From CAIPVR01 sp049316905 (GTDB lineage Bacteria; Actinomycetota; Acidimicrobiia; Acidimicrobiales; Microtrichaceae): 29,520 nt of DNA. Below the pieces are notes generated by a model, which saw only the letters and a program-made list of their open reading frames with translations, had not been told where the DNA came from and did not search any database. The stretch spans positions 1 through 29,520 of the forward strand of contig JBMOJH010000039.1 in the NCBI GenBank assembly GCA_049316905.1, read 5' to 3'. Made by a program: the position numbers and the translations under genes. Every line of letters starts with the position of its first letter. Within the stretch, counting starts at the first letter, position 1. Of this stretch, positions 1 through 7,099 are shown piece by piece.

Positions 1-26
1 GGGTTCGAACCCCGTCGCCCGCTCCA
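1..26 (+). tRNA. tRNA 3' end, probably tRNA-Gly (partial)
   Basis: The window opens inside the T arm: the loop TTCGAAC is at 4-10, the 3' side of the T stem at 11-15, the 3' acceptor strand CGCCCGC at 16-22, base 73 is U (23) and CCA is encoded (24-26). The acceptor would pair with GCGGGCG. That acceptor with a U discriminator is the usual combination in bacterial tRNA-Gly, so Gly is an inference; the anticodon lies before the window. Confidence 0.85.
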
Positions 27-27
27 A

Positions 28-52
28 CGACCCCCGGCGCGTCCGGGGGTCG
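28..52 (+). terminator. hairpin after the tRNA
   Basis: A perfect 10-bp stem (28-37 with 43-52, arm CGACCCCCGG) closes a 5-nt loop two bases after the encoded CCA. There is no T run after it, as is common in high-GC actinobacteria. It probably ends or protects the tRNA transcript. Confidence 0.65.
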
Positions 53-75
53 CCGTCGCGGGTCGCGGTCGACGC

Positions 76-81
76 CAGACT
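76..81 (+). promoter_or_regulatory. possible -10 box, leaderless start
   Basis: CAGACT lies exactly 7 nt before the GTG at 89, and no Shine-Dalgarno sequence precedes that GTG. The spacing matches the better TAGNNT boxes before purN, folD and the lipoprotein gene. There is no recognisable -35 box, and the first base is C rather than T. Confidence 0.35.
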
Positions 82-88
82 GTCGGGC

Positions 89-1270
89 GTGGTCTGGTCC
101 GTCGACGACATCGAGACGACCGACCGGTGGCTGCGCCGACGCGGCCTGCCGCACCTCATCCCCGGGTACTCCACCGCCGAGGACGCGCTCACCCGCGCCG
201 CCCCGGTGCTCGTGCTGGTGTTCCTGGCCGAGGTGCTCGGCGCGTTCAGTGAGAACCGGCGCGGCTGGCGGGAGTTCTGGGTCTTCCTGGCGGCGTCCGC
301 CGTGCTGCTCGGAGCCGCGGTGGCGGTGAACCTGCTCCGGAGCCGTCGCCCCCTCTCGTTGCCCGACCGGGTCGGGGTCCCCGAGCTGGCGGTGTTCGTC
401 CTGGTCCCGCCCCTGTTGCCGCTCCTGTTCGACGGCCTCAACTGGCACCGGGCCGGATACCTGCTCGTGCAGGGGATCGTGGTACTCGTGCTGACCGTCG
501 TGGTCGTGGACTACGCGCTGATCCCGATGGGCGTGTGGGCCGTGGCCGAGTCGGCCCGCACGATCCGCCTCGTCGCCCAGCTCGCCGCCCGGACGCTGCC
601 GACCCTCCTCCTCCTCGTCACCTTCATCTTCCTCAACGCGGAGATGTGGCAGGTGGGTGTCGACTTCACCGGCATCCGGTACCTGCTCACCCTCGCACTG
701 CTCGTCCTGGTCGGCTCGGCGTTCGTGCTGTCCGGCATCCTCGGGACGACCTACCGCTCGACGGTCCACTTCGACGACTGGGACCAGGTCGATGCCGCGT
801 GTAGGGAGGCGGGCTGCCGCACCGACGGCATCCGCCCGGCCGACCCTCCCGATGACGACCTGCGGTTCCGGGCCCGCGTCAACGTCGTGCTGGTGCTGTT
901 CATGAGCCAGGCCCTCCAGATCCTCGCGGTCGCCGTGGCGGTGTTCCTCTTCTACGTGGTGTTCGGCCTGCTGACCGTGCCCGAGTCGACCGTGGTGGCC
1001 TGGGTGTCGAGCAAGCCGGAGTACCTCGTGGAGTACTTCCCGGCCTGGCTCAGGGAGGTCCCGGTGATCAGCGACATCGGCGAGGCCGTCACCCTCGAGC
1101 TGCTCCGGGTGGCGGGGTTCATCGGTGCGTTCGCCGGCCTCCAGGTCGCGATCGTGTCGACCACCGACGGCTCCTACCGCCGGGAGTTCCTCGGCCGCAT
1201 CTCGTCCGAGGTGCGGGAGGCGGTGGCGGTCAGCCTTCGCAGCCGTCTCGTCGCCGCTGCCCGGGCCTGA
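89..1270 (+). CDS. multi-pass membrane protein of unknown function
   Basis: 393 residues. I do not recognise the family. A soluble, charged N-terminus (about 30 residues, with WLRRRGLPHLIPGY) is followed by about eight hydrophobic segments, near residues 33-49, 62-83, 100-114, 124-152, 168-187, 197-218, 263-297 and 334-357. A polar loop rich in Asp and Arg lies between the sixth and seventh. The short, arginine-rich C-terminus ends in the cytoplasm if the segment count is right. No catalytic motif, ligand site or signal peptide is visible. The GTG at 89 is chosen because the ORF begins there and a possible -10 box sits 7 nt upstream. The gene stands alone between a tRNA and the pilus cluster, with its own hairpin just after the stop, so there is no operon context to hint at function. 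Confidence 0.75.
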   Translation: MVWSVDDIETTDRWLRRRGLPHLIPGYSTAEDALTRAAPVLVLVFLAEVLGAFSENRRGWREFWVFLAASAVLLGAAVAVNLLRSRRPLSLPDRVGVPELAVFVLVPPLLPLLFDGLNWHRAGYLLVQGIVVLVLTVVVVDYALIPMGVWAVAESARTIRLVAQLAARTLPTLLLLVTFIFLNAEMWQVGVDFTGIRYLLTLALLVLVGSAFVLSGILGTTYRSTVHFDDWDQVDAACREAGCRTDGIRPADPPDDDLRFRARVNVVLVLFMSQALQILAVAVAVFLFYVVFGLLTVPESTVVAWVSSKPEYLVEYFPAWLREVPVISDIGEAVTLELLRVAGFIGAFAGLQVAIVSTTDGSYRREFLGRISSEVREAVAVSLRSRLVAAARA

Positions 1271-1273
1271 CCG

Positions 1274-1292
1274 GGCGGGGCGCGGCCCCGCC
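1274..1292 (+). terminator. GC-rich hairpin after the membrane-protein gene
   Basis: An 8-bp perfect stem (GGCGGGGC at 1274-1281 with GCCCCGCC at 1285-1292) and a 3-nt loop begin four bases after the stop codon. There is no T tract. It separates this gene from the pilus operon. The rest of 1293-1435 shows no clear promoter, only a 10-bp palindrome GTGACGTCAC at 1410-1419 just before the pilB ribosome binding site. Confidence 0.5.
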
Positions 1293-1435
1293 AACGGGGT
1301 GTGGGCCGTCCGGCCCAGCTGCTGGGGGATCGGCCCCGTTCCTTCTCCGCAGGCACATGACCACACTGCGTGGGCGTCCCGGTGTCGGGAAGGTCCCGTG
1401 GTGGGCACCGTGACGTCACCGAAGAGGAGCGCCAG

Positions 1436-3394
1436 GTGGCCACACGACGTCGCAGCAGGTCGCAGAAGCCCCGTGCCGCCGAGGGCGGTGGCGGCGTGGC
1501 GGTCCGGTCCCGGACGGCCACCACCACCTCGTTCGACGAGGAGCACCTGCAGGCCCAGGTCGACGCCTGGGTCGGATCGCGTCGGCCGAAGCTGGGCGAC
1601 GTCCTCGTCGGCGCCGGGACGATCAGCGCGGACGATCTCGTCGAGGCGCTCGCCCTGCAGCGACGCGCGCGGGGAGGTGCCGGCGCCGAGGGCGACGGGA
1701 CCGAGAAGGACGTCGTGGCGAGTGGCCCCCGACTGGGCCAGGTGCTCATCGACCTCGGCGTGCTCGGTGAGGACTCGCTCGCCGGGGCGCTCGCCGAGCA
1801 GTTCGGCGTGCGCACGGTGGACCTCACCGAGGACGACGTCGACCGAGCGGCCGTGGAACGGGTGCCCGAGGCGCTGGCGCGCCGCCACGGGGTGCTCCCG
1901 CTGCGCGTCGAGGACGACCGCGTGCTCGTGGTGGTGTCGGACCCGCTCGACACCGAGGCGATCGTGGAGCTCACCGCGACCTGTCGGAACATCTCGCTGG
2001 TGGTGGGTCCGCGGGCACACATCGACCGCCTGATCGACCGCACGTACGACGCCCTGTCGTCCGCGGACGACATGATCCGCGCCTTCGAGCTCGCGGCGGC
2101 GGAGCAGGAGGACGCCGCGGACGACACCTTCCGCGTCGACGAGAGCGCGCCGGTGGTGCAGGTGGTCAACCGGATCCTGACGCAGGGCGTGCGCAGCCGT
2201 GCCTCGGACATCCACGTGCAGCCGGGCCACGGCGACATCCGCGTGCGGTTCCGGGTGGACGGCGCGATGACCGACGCCATCCGGCTCCCCGCGTCGATGG
2301 GTCCCGCGGTGGCCAGCCGCCTGAAGGTGATGGCCGAGCTCAACATCGTGGAGCGCCGCAAGCCCCAGGACGGCCAGTTCTCCGTGACCGTCGACGGCCG
2401 GCCGATCGACGTGCGCCTCTCGGTGGTGCCCACGATCGACGGTGAGAAGTCGGTCATGCGCCTGCTCGACAAGATGGGGTCGCTGATCTCGGTCGACCAG
2501 CTGGGCATGGGCCCGGCGGTGGCCCGCCCGTTCCTCGACATGGTGCGCGCCCCCCTCGGGATGGTGCTGTGCACCGGGCCGACCGGCTCGGGCAAGACCA
2601 CGTCGCTGTACGCGGCCCTGCAGGAGGTGAACGACCCCACCAAGACGGTCGTGACCATCGAGGACCCGGTGGAGTACCAGTTCGACGGGATCGCACAGAT
2701 GCAGGTGAGCGACACCGGCATGGACTTCGCGGAGGGCCTGCGGGGGATCCTGCGCCAGGACCCCGACGTGATCCTCGTCGGCGAGATCCGCGACGCGGAG
2801 ACGGCACGGATCGCGATGCAGGCCGCGCTGACCGGCCACCTGGTGCTCAGCTCGCTGCACGCCATCGACGCGGTCTCCGCCGTGCACCGCTTCATCGGCA
2901 TGGGCATCGAGCCGTTCCTCGTCGGTTCGGCCATCAACGGCGTGGTGGCCCAGCGCCTGCTCCGACGCCTGTGCCGGGCGTGTCGGACCGAGACCACGCC
3001 GAATCCGAACGAGCTCCGTCTGCTCGCCGGGATGACCGACGGGATCCTCCCGGAGACGTGGTACCGGCCGAAGGGCTGCAACTTGTGCGCCGGCACCGGA
3101 TATCGCGACCGGGTTGGTGTCTACGAACTCCTCCGGTTCACTGACACCGTGCGTGAATTGGTTGCAGGACGGGCCGCGCCGGCCGATATCAAGGCCGAGG
3201 CAGAGGCCGACGGGATGAGGACGATGCAGCAACAGGCGTTCCTGATGGTGGCCGACGGCGTCACCACGGTGGAGGAGGTCATGCGCTGCGTGTACGCGCC
3301 CACGGCCACCGACACCGACCGTGGGCCGGCCGAGCTGACCGAGGGCCGCCGGGCGATCACCCCCGCGACCGATGACGACGAGGTGCCGACGTGA
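1436..3394 (+). CDS. pilB: type IV pilus assembly ATPase PilB (cluster 1, first copy)
   Basis: 652 residues. It is the hexameric cytoplasmic motor that powers pilin extraction and polymerisation through PilC. A basic N-terminal tail leads to two MshEN/T2SSE_N-type helical motifs (KLGDVL near residue 52, RLGQVL near 100), the family that in other bacteria binds c-di-GMP. The ATPase core has Walker A GPTGSGKT at 381-388 and a Walker B/His-box region ILVGEIRD at 446-453. A four-Cys zinc site follows (C513, C516, C548, C551). I chose the GTG at 1436 because AGAGGAG lies 6 nt upstream; the frame stays open to 1370, but there the start has no ribosome binding site. The stop overlaps the pilC start (GTGA). 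A stretch covering Walker B is nearly identical in DNA to the second copy at 10218. Confidence 0.93.
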   Translation: MATRRRSRSQKPRAAEGGGGVAVRSRTATTTSFDEEHLQAQVDAWVGSRRPKLGDVLVGAGTISADDLVEALALQRRARGGAGAEGDGTEKDVVASGPRLGQVLIDLGVLGEDSLAGALAEQFGVRTVDLTEDDVDRAAVERVPEALARRHGVLPLRVEDDRVLVVVSDPLDTEAIVELTATCRNISLVVGPRAHIDRLIDRTYDALSSADDMIRAFELAAAEQEDAADDTFRVDESAPVVQVVNRILTQGVRSRASDIHVQPGHGDIRVRFRVDGAMTDAIRLPASMGPAVASRLKVMAELNIVERRKPQDGQFSVTVDGRPIDVRLSVVPTIDGEKSVMRLLDKMGSLISVDQLGMGPAVARPFLDMVRAPLGMVLCTGPTGSGKTTSLYAALQEVNDPTKTVVTIEDPVEYQFDGIAQMQVSDTGMDFAEGLRGILRQDPDVILVGEIRDAETARIAMQAALTGHLVLSSLHAIDAVSAVHRFIGMGIEPFLVGSAINGVVAQRLLRRLCRACRTETTPNPNELRLLAGMTDGILPETWYRPKGCNLCAGTGYRDRVGVYELLRFTDTVRELVAGRAAPADIKAEAEADGMRTMQQQAFLMVADGVTTVEEVMRCVYAPTATDTDRGPAELTEGRRAITPATDDDEVPT

Positions 3395-4644
3395 CCGCCG
3401 TCGACGAGATGCAGGACGAGCTCGAGGTCGTCGAGGGCGGCAGCCGGTTCCGGTACACCGCCGAGAACCTCGACGGGGAGTCCGTCAGCGGCGAGATCCG
3501 GGCGTGGTCCGCCACGTCCGCCCGCAACCGGCTGGCCGTGCAGGGGCTCCGCGTCACGCGCCTGCGCGAGCGCAAGGGCCTCAAGATGGAGGTCACCAAG
3601 CAGCGCGTGCCGCTGGTGGAGATCATGCACTTCTGCCGGCAGATGGCGACGTTCCTCCGCGCCGGCGTGCCGCTCACGGAGGCGCTCGACGAGCTGCGCC
3701 TCGATGCCAAGAACAAGCGACTGAAGGCCCTCCTCGGCGAGTTGCTCGAGCAGGTCGCCGCCGGCCGTTCGCTCGCGGACGCACTCGCCGCCCACGAGGA
3801 CGTGTTCCCCACGTACTTCCTGGCGATCCTCCGCGCCTCGGAGCTGACCGGCCGGATGGACGAGGCCTTCGAGCAGCTGCAGTCGTACATCACCCGTGAC
3901 CTCGAGCTGCGCCGCCAGGTCCGCAAGGCGATGATCTACCCGCTCATCCTGCTGGGCCTGTCGCTGGCGGTGTGCCTGATCATCGTGGTGTTCGCCATCC
4001 CGCGGTTCGCCGACTTCTTCTCGGACTTCGGCGCCGAGCTGCCGCTGCCCACCCGGATGCTGATGGCGGTCGCGGACTTCGTGCAGTCCCCCGCGGGCCT
4101 GATCACCGGCCTGGTGCTGGTGGCCGGCGTGGTGGGCACGGTCATCTGGTCGCGCACGCCGCGGGGCCGCTACGTGGTGGACGGTGTCATGCTGCGCGTG
4201 CCGATCGTGTCGACCGTCGTGGTGTACTCCTCGACCGAGCGGTTCACCCGCGTGCTCGGCGCCCTGCTCGAGGCCGGCGCGCCGCTGCCCGATGCGCTGC
4301 CCACCGCGGCGGAGTGCGCCAACAACCTCGTCTTCCGCGAGCGGATCGCCGCGGTGTCCGACGGGATCCTCGCCGGTGAGGGTTTCGCGGATCCGTTGGC
4401 GCGCACCGAGCTGTTCCCGCGCACCGTGATCCAGATGGTGCGGGTGGGCGAGCGAACGGGCGAGCTGTCCACCCAGCTGGAGAAGGCCGCCGGCTTCTAC
4501 GAGTCGGAGCTCAGCTACGCGGTGGACAAGCTCACCGCCTGGTTCGAGCCCCTCACCATCATCTTCATCGGCGTGGTCGTGGGCTTCGTGGCCCTCGCGA
4601 TGGTGAGCGCCATGTACGGCATCTACAACCAGGTTCAGATGTGA
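3391..4644 (+). CDS. pilC: type IV pilus inner-membrane platform protein PilC (cluster 1)
   Basis: 417 residues, the usual length for PilC/GspF. It sits in the inner membrane, couples PilB motion to the growing pilus and guides pilins into it. It has two T2SSF domains, each opening with the family helix: VEIMHFCRQMATFLRAG near residue 75 and ERFTRVLGALLEAG near 284. Hydrophobic segments follow the first domain (around 185-210 and 233-250), and a last one lies at the C-terminus, ending AMVSAMYGIYNQVQM. An N-terminal region of about 70 residues (FRYTAENLDGESVSGEI) matches the small beta domain seen in many PilC proteins. The GTG start overlaps the pilB stop by 4 nt and the stop overlaps the next GTG, so translation is probably coupled. 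The paralogue at 26049 is very similar. Confidence 0.93.
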   Translation: MTAVDEMQDELEVVEGGSRFRYTAENLDGESVSGEIRAWSATSARNRLAVQGLRVTRLRERKGLKMEVTKQRVPLVEIMHFCRQMATFLRAGVPLTEALDELRLDAKNKRLKALLGELLEQVAAGRSLADALAAHEDVFPTYFLAILRASELTGRMDEAFEQLQSYITRDLELRRQVRKAMIYPLILLGLSLAVCLIIVVFAIPRFADFFSDFGAELPLPTRMLMAVADFVQSPAGLITGLVLVAGVVGTVIWSRTPRGRYVVDGVMLRVPIVSTVVVYSSTERFTRVLGALLEAGAPLPDALPTAAECANNLVFRERIAAVSDGILAGEGFADPLARTELFPRTVIQMVRVGERTGELSTQLEKAAGFYESELSYAVDKLTAWFEPLTIIFIGVVVGFVALAMVSAMYGIYNQVQM

Positions 4645-5105
4645 CACCCCGCCCCCGTGGACAGGCCGGCGTGTCGCTGGTCGAGATCCTCGTGGTGGTC
4701 ACCGTGATCGTCCCCGTGGTGCTGGCCGCCACCCTGGGTCTCTTCACCGCGGTGACCACCAGCGAGCAGTCCGGCACGCGCCAGGAGATGCAGCTGACCC
4801 TGTCCGCGCTCGCGGACGGGCTCCGGACGCTCGACCCCTACGTCGCGTGCGGGACCGCGGCGCAGTACAACACCGCGGCGCGCACGGCCCCCGGCCTGGC
4901 CGACATCACCGACGCTACCGGCGACGTCGGGAGCGTCGTGCGGGTGGAGTACTGGGACCAGACCTCCGGCAACTACGTCAGCAGTTGCACGACCGACGGT
5001 GGCGCGCAGCGCCTGGTGCTCCGCGTCACGCGTGGTGACCGCACCGTCGATGGCGAGGTCGTGAAGCGCAACCCCGACGCCCGGCCCGGGTCGGTGACCC
5101 CGTGA
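4641..5105 (+). CDS. short type IV prepilin-like protein (cluster 1)
   Basis: 154 residues. It has a class III signal: the short basic leader ends GQAG at residue 10, and cleavage before V11 leaves VSLVE with the conserved Glu at +5 (E15). A hydrophobic helix (VEILVVVTVIVPVVLAATLG) follows. The globular part has two Cys residues (CGTAAQ and SSCTTD), which could form a disulfide after export. The length and the position right after pilC fit a minor pilin (PilV/FimT-like) or the major subunit; the sequence does not decide which. The GTG start overlaps the pilC TGA, and the stop overlaps the next start. It is the counterpart of the gene at 27425 in cluster 2. Confidence 0.85.
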   Translation: MTPRPRGQAGVSLVEILVVVTVIVPVVLAATLGLFTAVTTSEQSGTRQEMQLTLSALADGLRTLDPYVACGTAAQYNTAARTAPGLADITDATGDVGSVVRVEYWDQTSGNYVSSCTTDGGAQRLVLRVTRGDRTVDGEVVKRNPDARPGSVTP

Positions 5106-7099
5106 TGGGCCTGCGCCGCCCGAGGTCCTCGGTGGTCCGCCCGGTGACGGGCCAGTCGGGCATGACCATGATCGAGACGCTCATGGCGCTCGCGCTGACC
5201 GCCCTGATCATGGTGCCGATGCTGGGCTGGGCGTTCTTCGCGTTCCAGTCCCAGGTGGACACCCGCGAGCAGAGCCTGCAGGGGAGCGGCATCGGCATGA
5301 CGCGCACCTACCTCGCCCGCGACATCGCGTCCGCGGACTGGGCCGCCACGACCGGTTCCGACGCCGTGGACTGCACCGGGCGAGAAGGCGCGGGTGGACG
5401 TGTGCTGCTCGTGGCCTCCGGCACCGCCGGTCGGGCCGTGTACACCGAGTCCGAGTCGCTGGACCGCCCCGGCAACTACTCGCTGTGGCGGCGGAGCTGC
5501 GCCACTGCGGGCGGGCCGGCCACGGGGGCCGTGGAACTGGTGCGGGTGCAGCGCAACGCCTCCACGGCGACCTGCATCCAGGGCACCGCGGACCCCGGCC
5601 GGTGCCGGCGCGTGGTGGTGCGTCTCGTGTTGCCGGACTCCAAGGCGCTCACGCTGTCGGCCTCCGTCCGGTCGGACCGGGCCGGCACGGTGGACCAGCC
5701 GGTGGCCGACCCGATCCCACCCACGGTCGTGCTCGCGGTGTCGCCCACGGCCGGGTTCCGTGGCACACAGTTCAACTTCAGCTCCACGGGCTCGGCGGAC
5801 CCGGCCGGCACCACCGTGCGGTTCCTCTGGGAGTTCGGCGACGGCACCACCTCCACGGCGGCCAACCCCACGAAGACCTACGGCGCCGTCGGCTCGTTCA
5901 CCGCGGTGCTCACCGTCACCACCGCGGGCGGCACCACTGCCACCGACTACGTGGTGGTGCGCGTCGACAACCGCGTGCCCACCGCGGTGATCGCCGCGCC
6001 GGCCGACAACTCGTCGGTGTTCCGCGGCCAGACGGTCAGCTTCTCCTCGGCCGGCAGCGGCGACGGGGCGGACGCGGCCTTCGGCGGGCGGATCGTGTCG
6101 CAGGTGTGGGACTTCGGCGACGGCACCTCGTCCACCGCGGCCAACCCCACGAAGTCCTACGACCAGCTCAGCCCCGCCGGCGGGTTCGTGGTGCGCCTGA
6201 CCGTCACCGACGACCTCGGGGCACAGAACCAGGCCCAGATCCGCGTGGTGGTCGCCAACCGCCTGCCGTCGGTGGTCATCAACGCCACGCCCACCTCCGG
6301 GGCGTCGCCGCTCGTCGTGAACCTCACCAGCACCGTCACCGACGAGACCACGATGACCACCAACCCGGCGATCACCTACGCCTGGGACTACGGCGACGGC
6401 CGCACATCCACCGTGGCCAACCCCGGCAACGTCACCTTCACCGGCTCGGGCACCCGCACCGTGCGGCTCACGATCACCGACGACGCCGCGGCCACCGCGT
6501 CGGCCACGCGGACCATCACGCTCAACACGCCGCCGACCGCGGCGTTCACCCTCACCCCGAGCTCCGGGCGCGCCCCCACCTCGGTGTCGTTCACCAACTC
6601 GTCCACCGACGCCGACGGCACGATTGCGTCGTACGCATGGAACTTCGGTAACGGGGCCACGTCCACCGTGCGGTCGCCCTCGGCGCAGACCTTCACGTTC
6701 AACAACGCCGCGTCGGACACGTTCGTGAGCAACACCTACACGGTCACGCTCACCGTCACCGACAACGGCGGCGCCACCGCGACCACCACCCAGACCGTGA
6801 GCATCACCGGAGCGCCGGCGCCCACCAACCTGCGCCGGACCGGCTCTGGTTCCTCCGGCGGGCGCCGCTACCTCGACATGGCCTGGAACTCCGTCACGAA
6901 CGTGAACCAGTACCAGGTCGAGGCCACCTGCACCTCCAACAACTGCACCGACGTGATCACCACCACATCGGCCACCACCACGGTCCGGGTGACCACGCTG
7001 ACCAACTCGAGCCGCAACTACAACGTGCGGGTCCGCGCCCGCGACACGAGCACGGGCAAGTGGGGTGCCTGGAGCACCATCGTGGGGACGAATACATGA
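5102..7099 (+). CDS. large prepilin-like protein with four PKD-type domains
   Basis: 665 residues. A prepilin leader ends at G20; cleavage before M21 leaves MTMIE with Glu at +5 (E25), then a hydrophobic helix. After a pilin-like region of about 180 residues come four PKD-type beta domains, near 208-290, 295-385, 392-475 and 477-570. Each has the core motif in turn: WEFGDG, WDFGDG, WDYGDG, WNFGNG. A final domain of about 95 residues looks like fibronectin type III (the YQVEA and YNVRVRARD strands). PKD domains usually mediate adhesion or act as spacers on exposed proteins, so this is probably a pilus-tip or minor pilin adhesin (inference). The start is GTG 5102 by the GTGA overlap; ATG 5105 is equally possible. 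The stop overlaps the next ATG. Confidence 0.85.
   Translation: MMGLRRPRSSVVRPVTGQSGMTMIETLMALALTALIMVPMLGWAFFAFQSQVDTREQSLQGSGIGMTRTYLARDIASADWAATTGSDAVDCTGREGAGGRVLLVASGTAGRAVYTESESLDRPGNYSLWRRSCATAGGPATGAVELVRVQRNASTATCIQGTADPGRCRRVVVRLVLPDSKALTLSASVRSDRAGTVDQPVADPIPPTVVLAVSPTAGFRGTQFNFSSTGSADPAGTTVRFLWEFGDGTTSTAANPTKTYGAVGSFTAVLTVTTAGGTTATDYVVVRVDNRVPTAVIAAPADNSSVFRGQTVSFSSAGSGDGADAAFGGRIVSQVWDFGDGTSSTAANPTKSYDQLSPAGGFVVRLTVTDDLGAQNQAQIRVVVANRLPSVVINATPTSGASPLVVNLTSTVTDETTMTTNPAITYAWDYGDGRTSTVANPGNVTFTGSGTRTVRLTITDDAAATASATRTITLNTPPTAAFTLTPSSGRAPTSVSFTNSSTDADGTIASYAWNFGNGATSTVRSPSAQTFTFNNAASDTFVSNTYTVTLTVTDNGGATATTTQTVSITGAPAPTNLRRTGSGSSGGRRYLDMAWNSVTNVNQYQVEATCTSNNCTDVITTTSATTTVRVTTLTNSSRNYNVRVRARDTSTGKWGAWSTIVGTNT

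Noticed and set aside
1410..1419. Palindrome GTGACGTCAC before the first pilB as a regulator site
   Set aside because: Ten base pairs is short for this base composition, and nothing similar precedes the other pilB genes.
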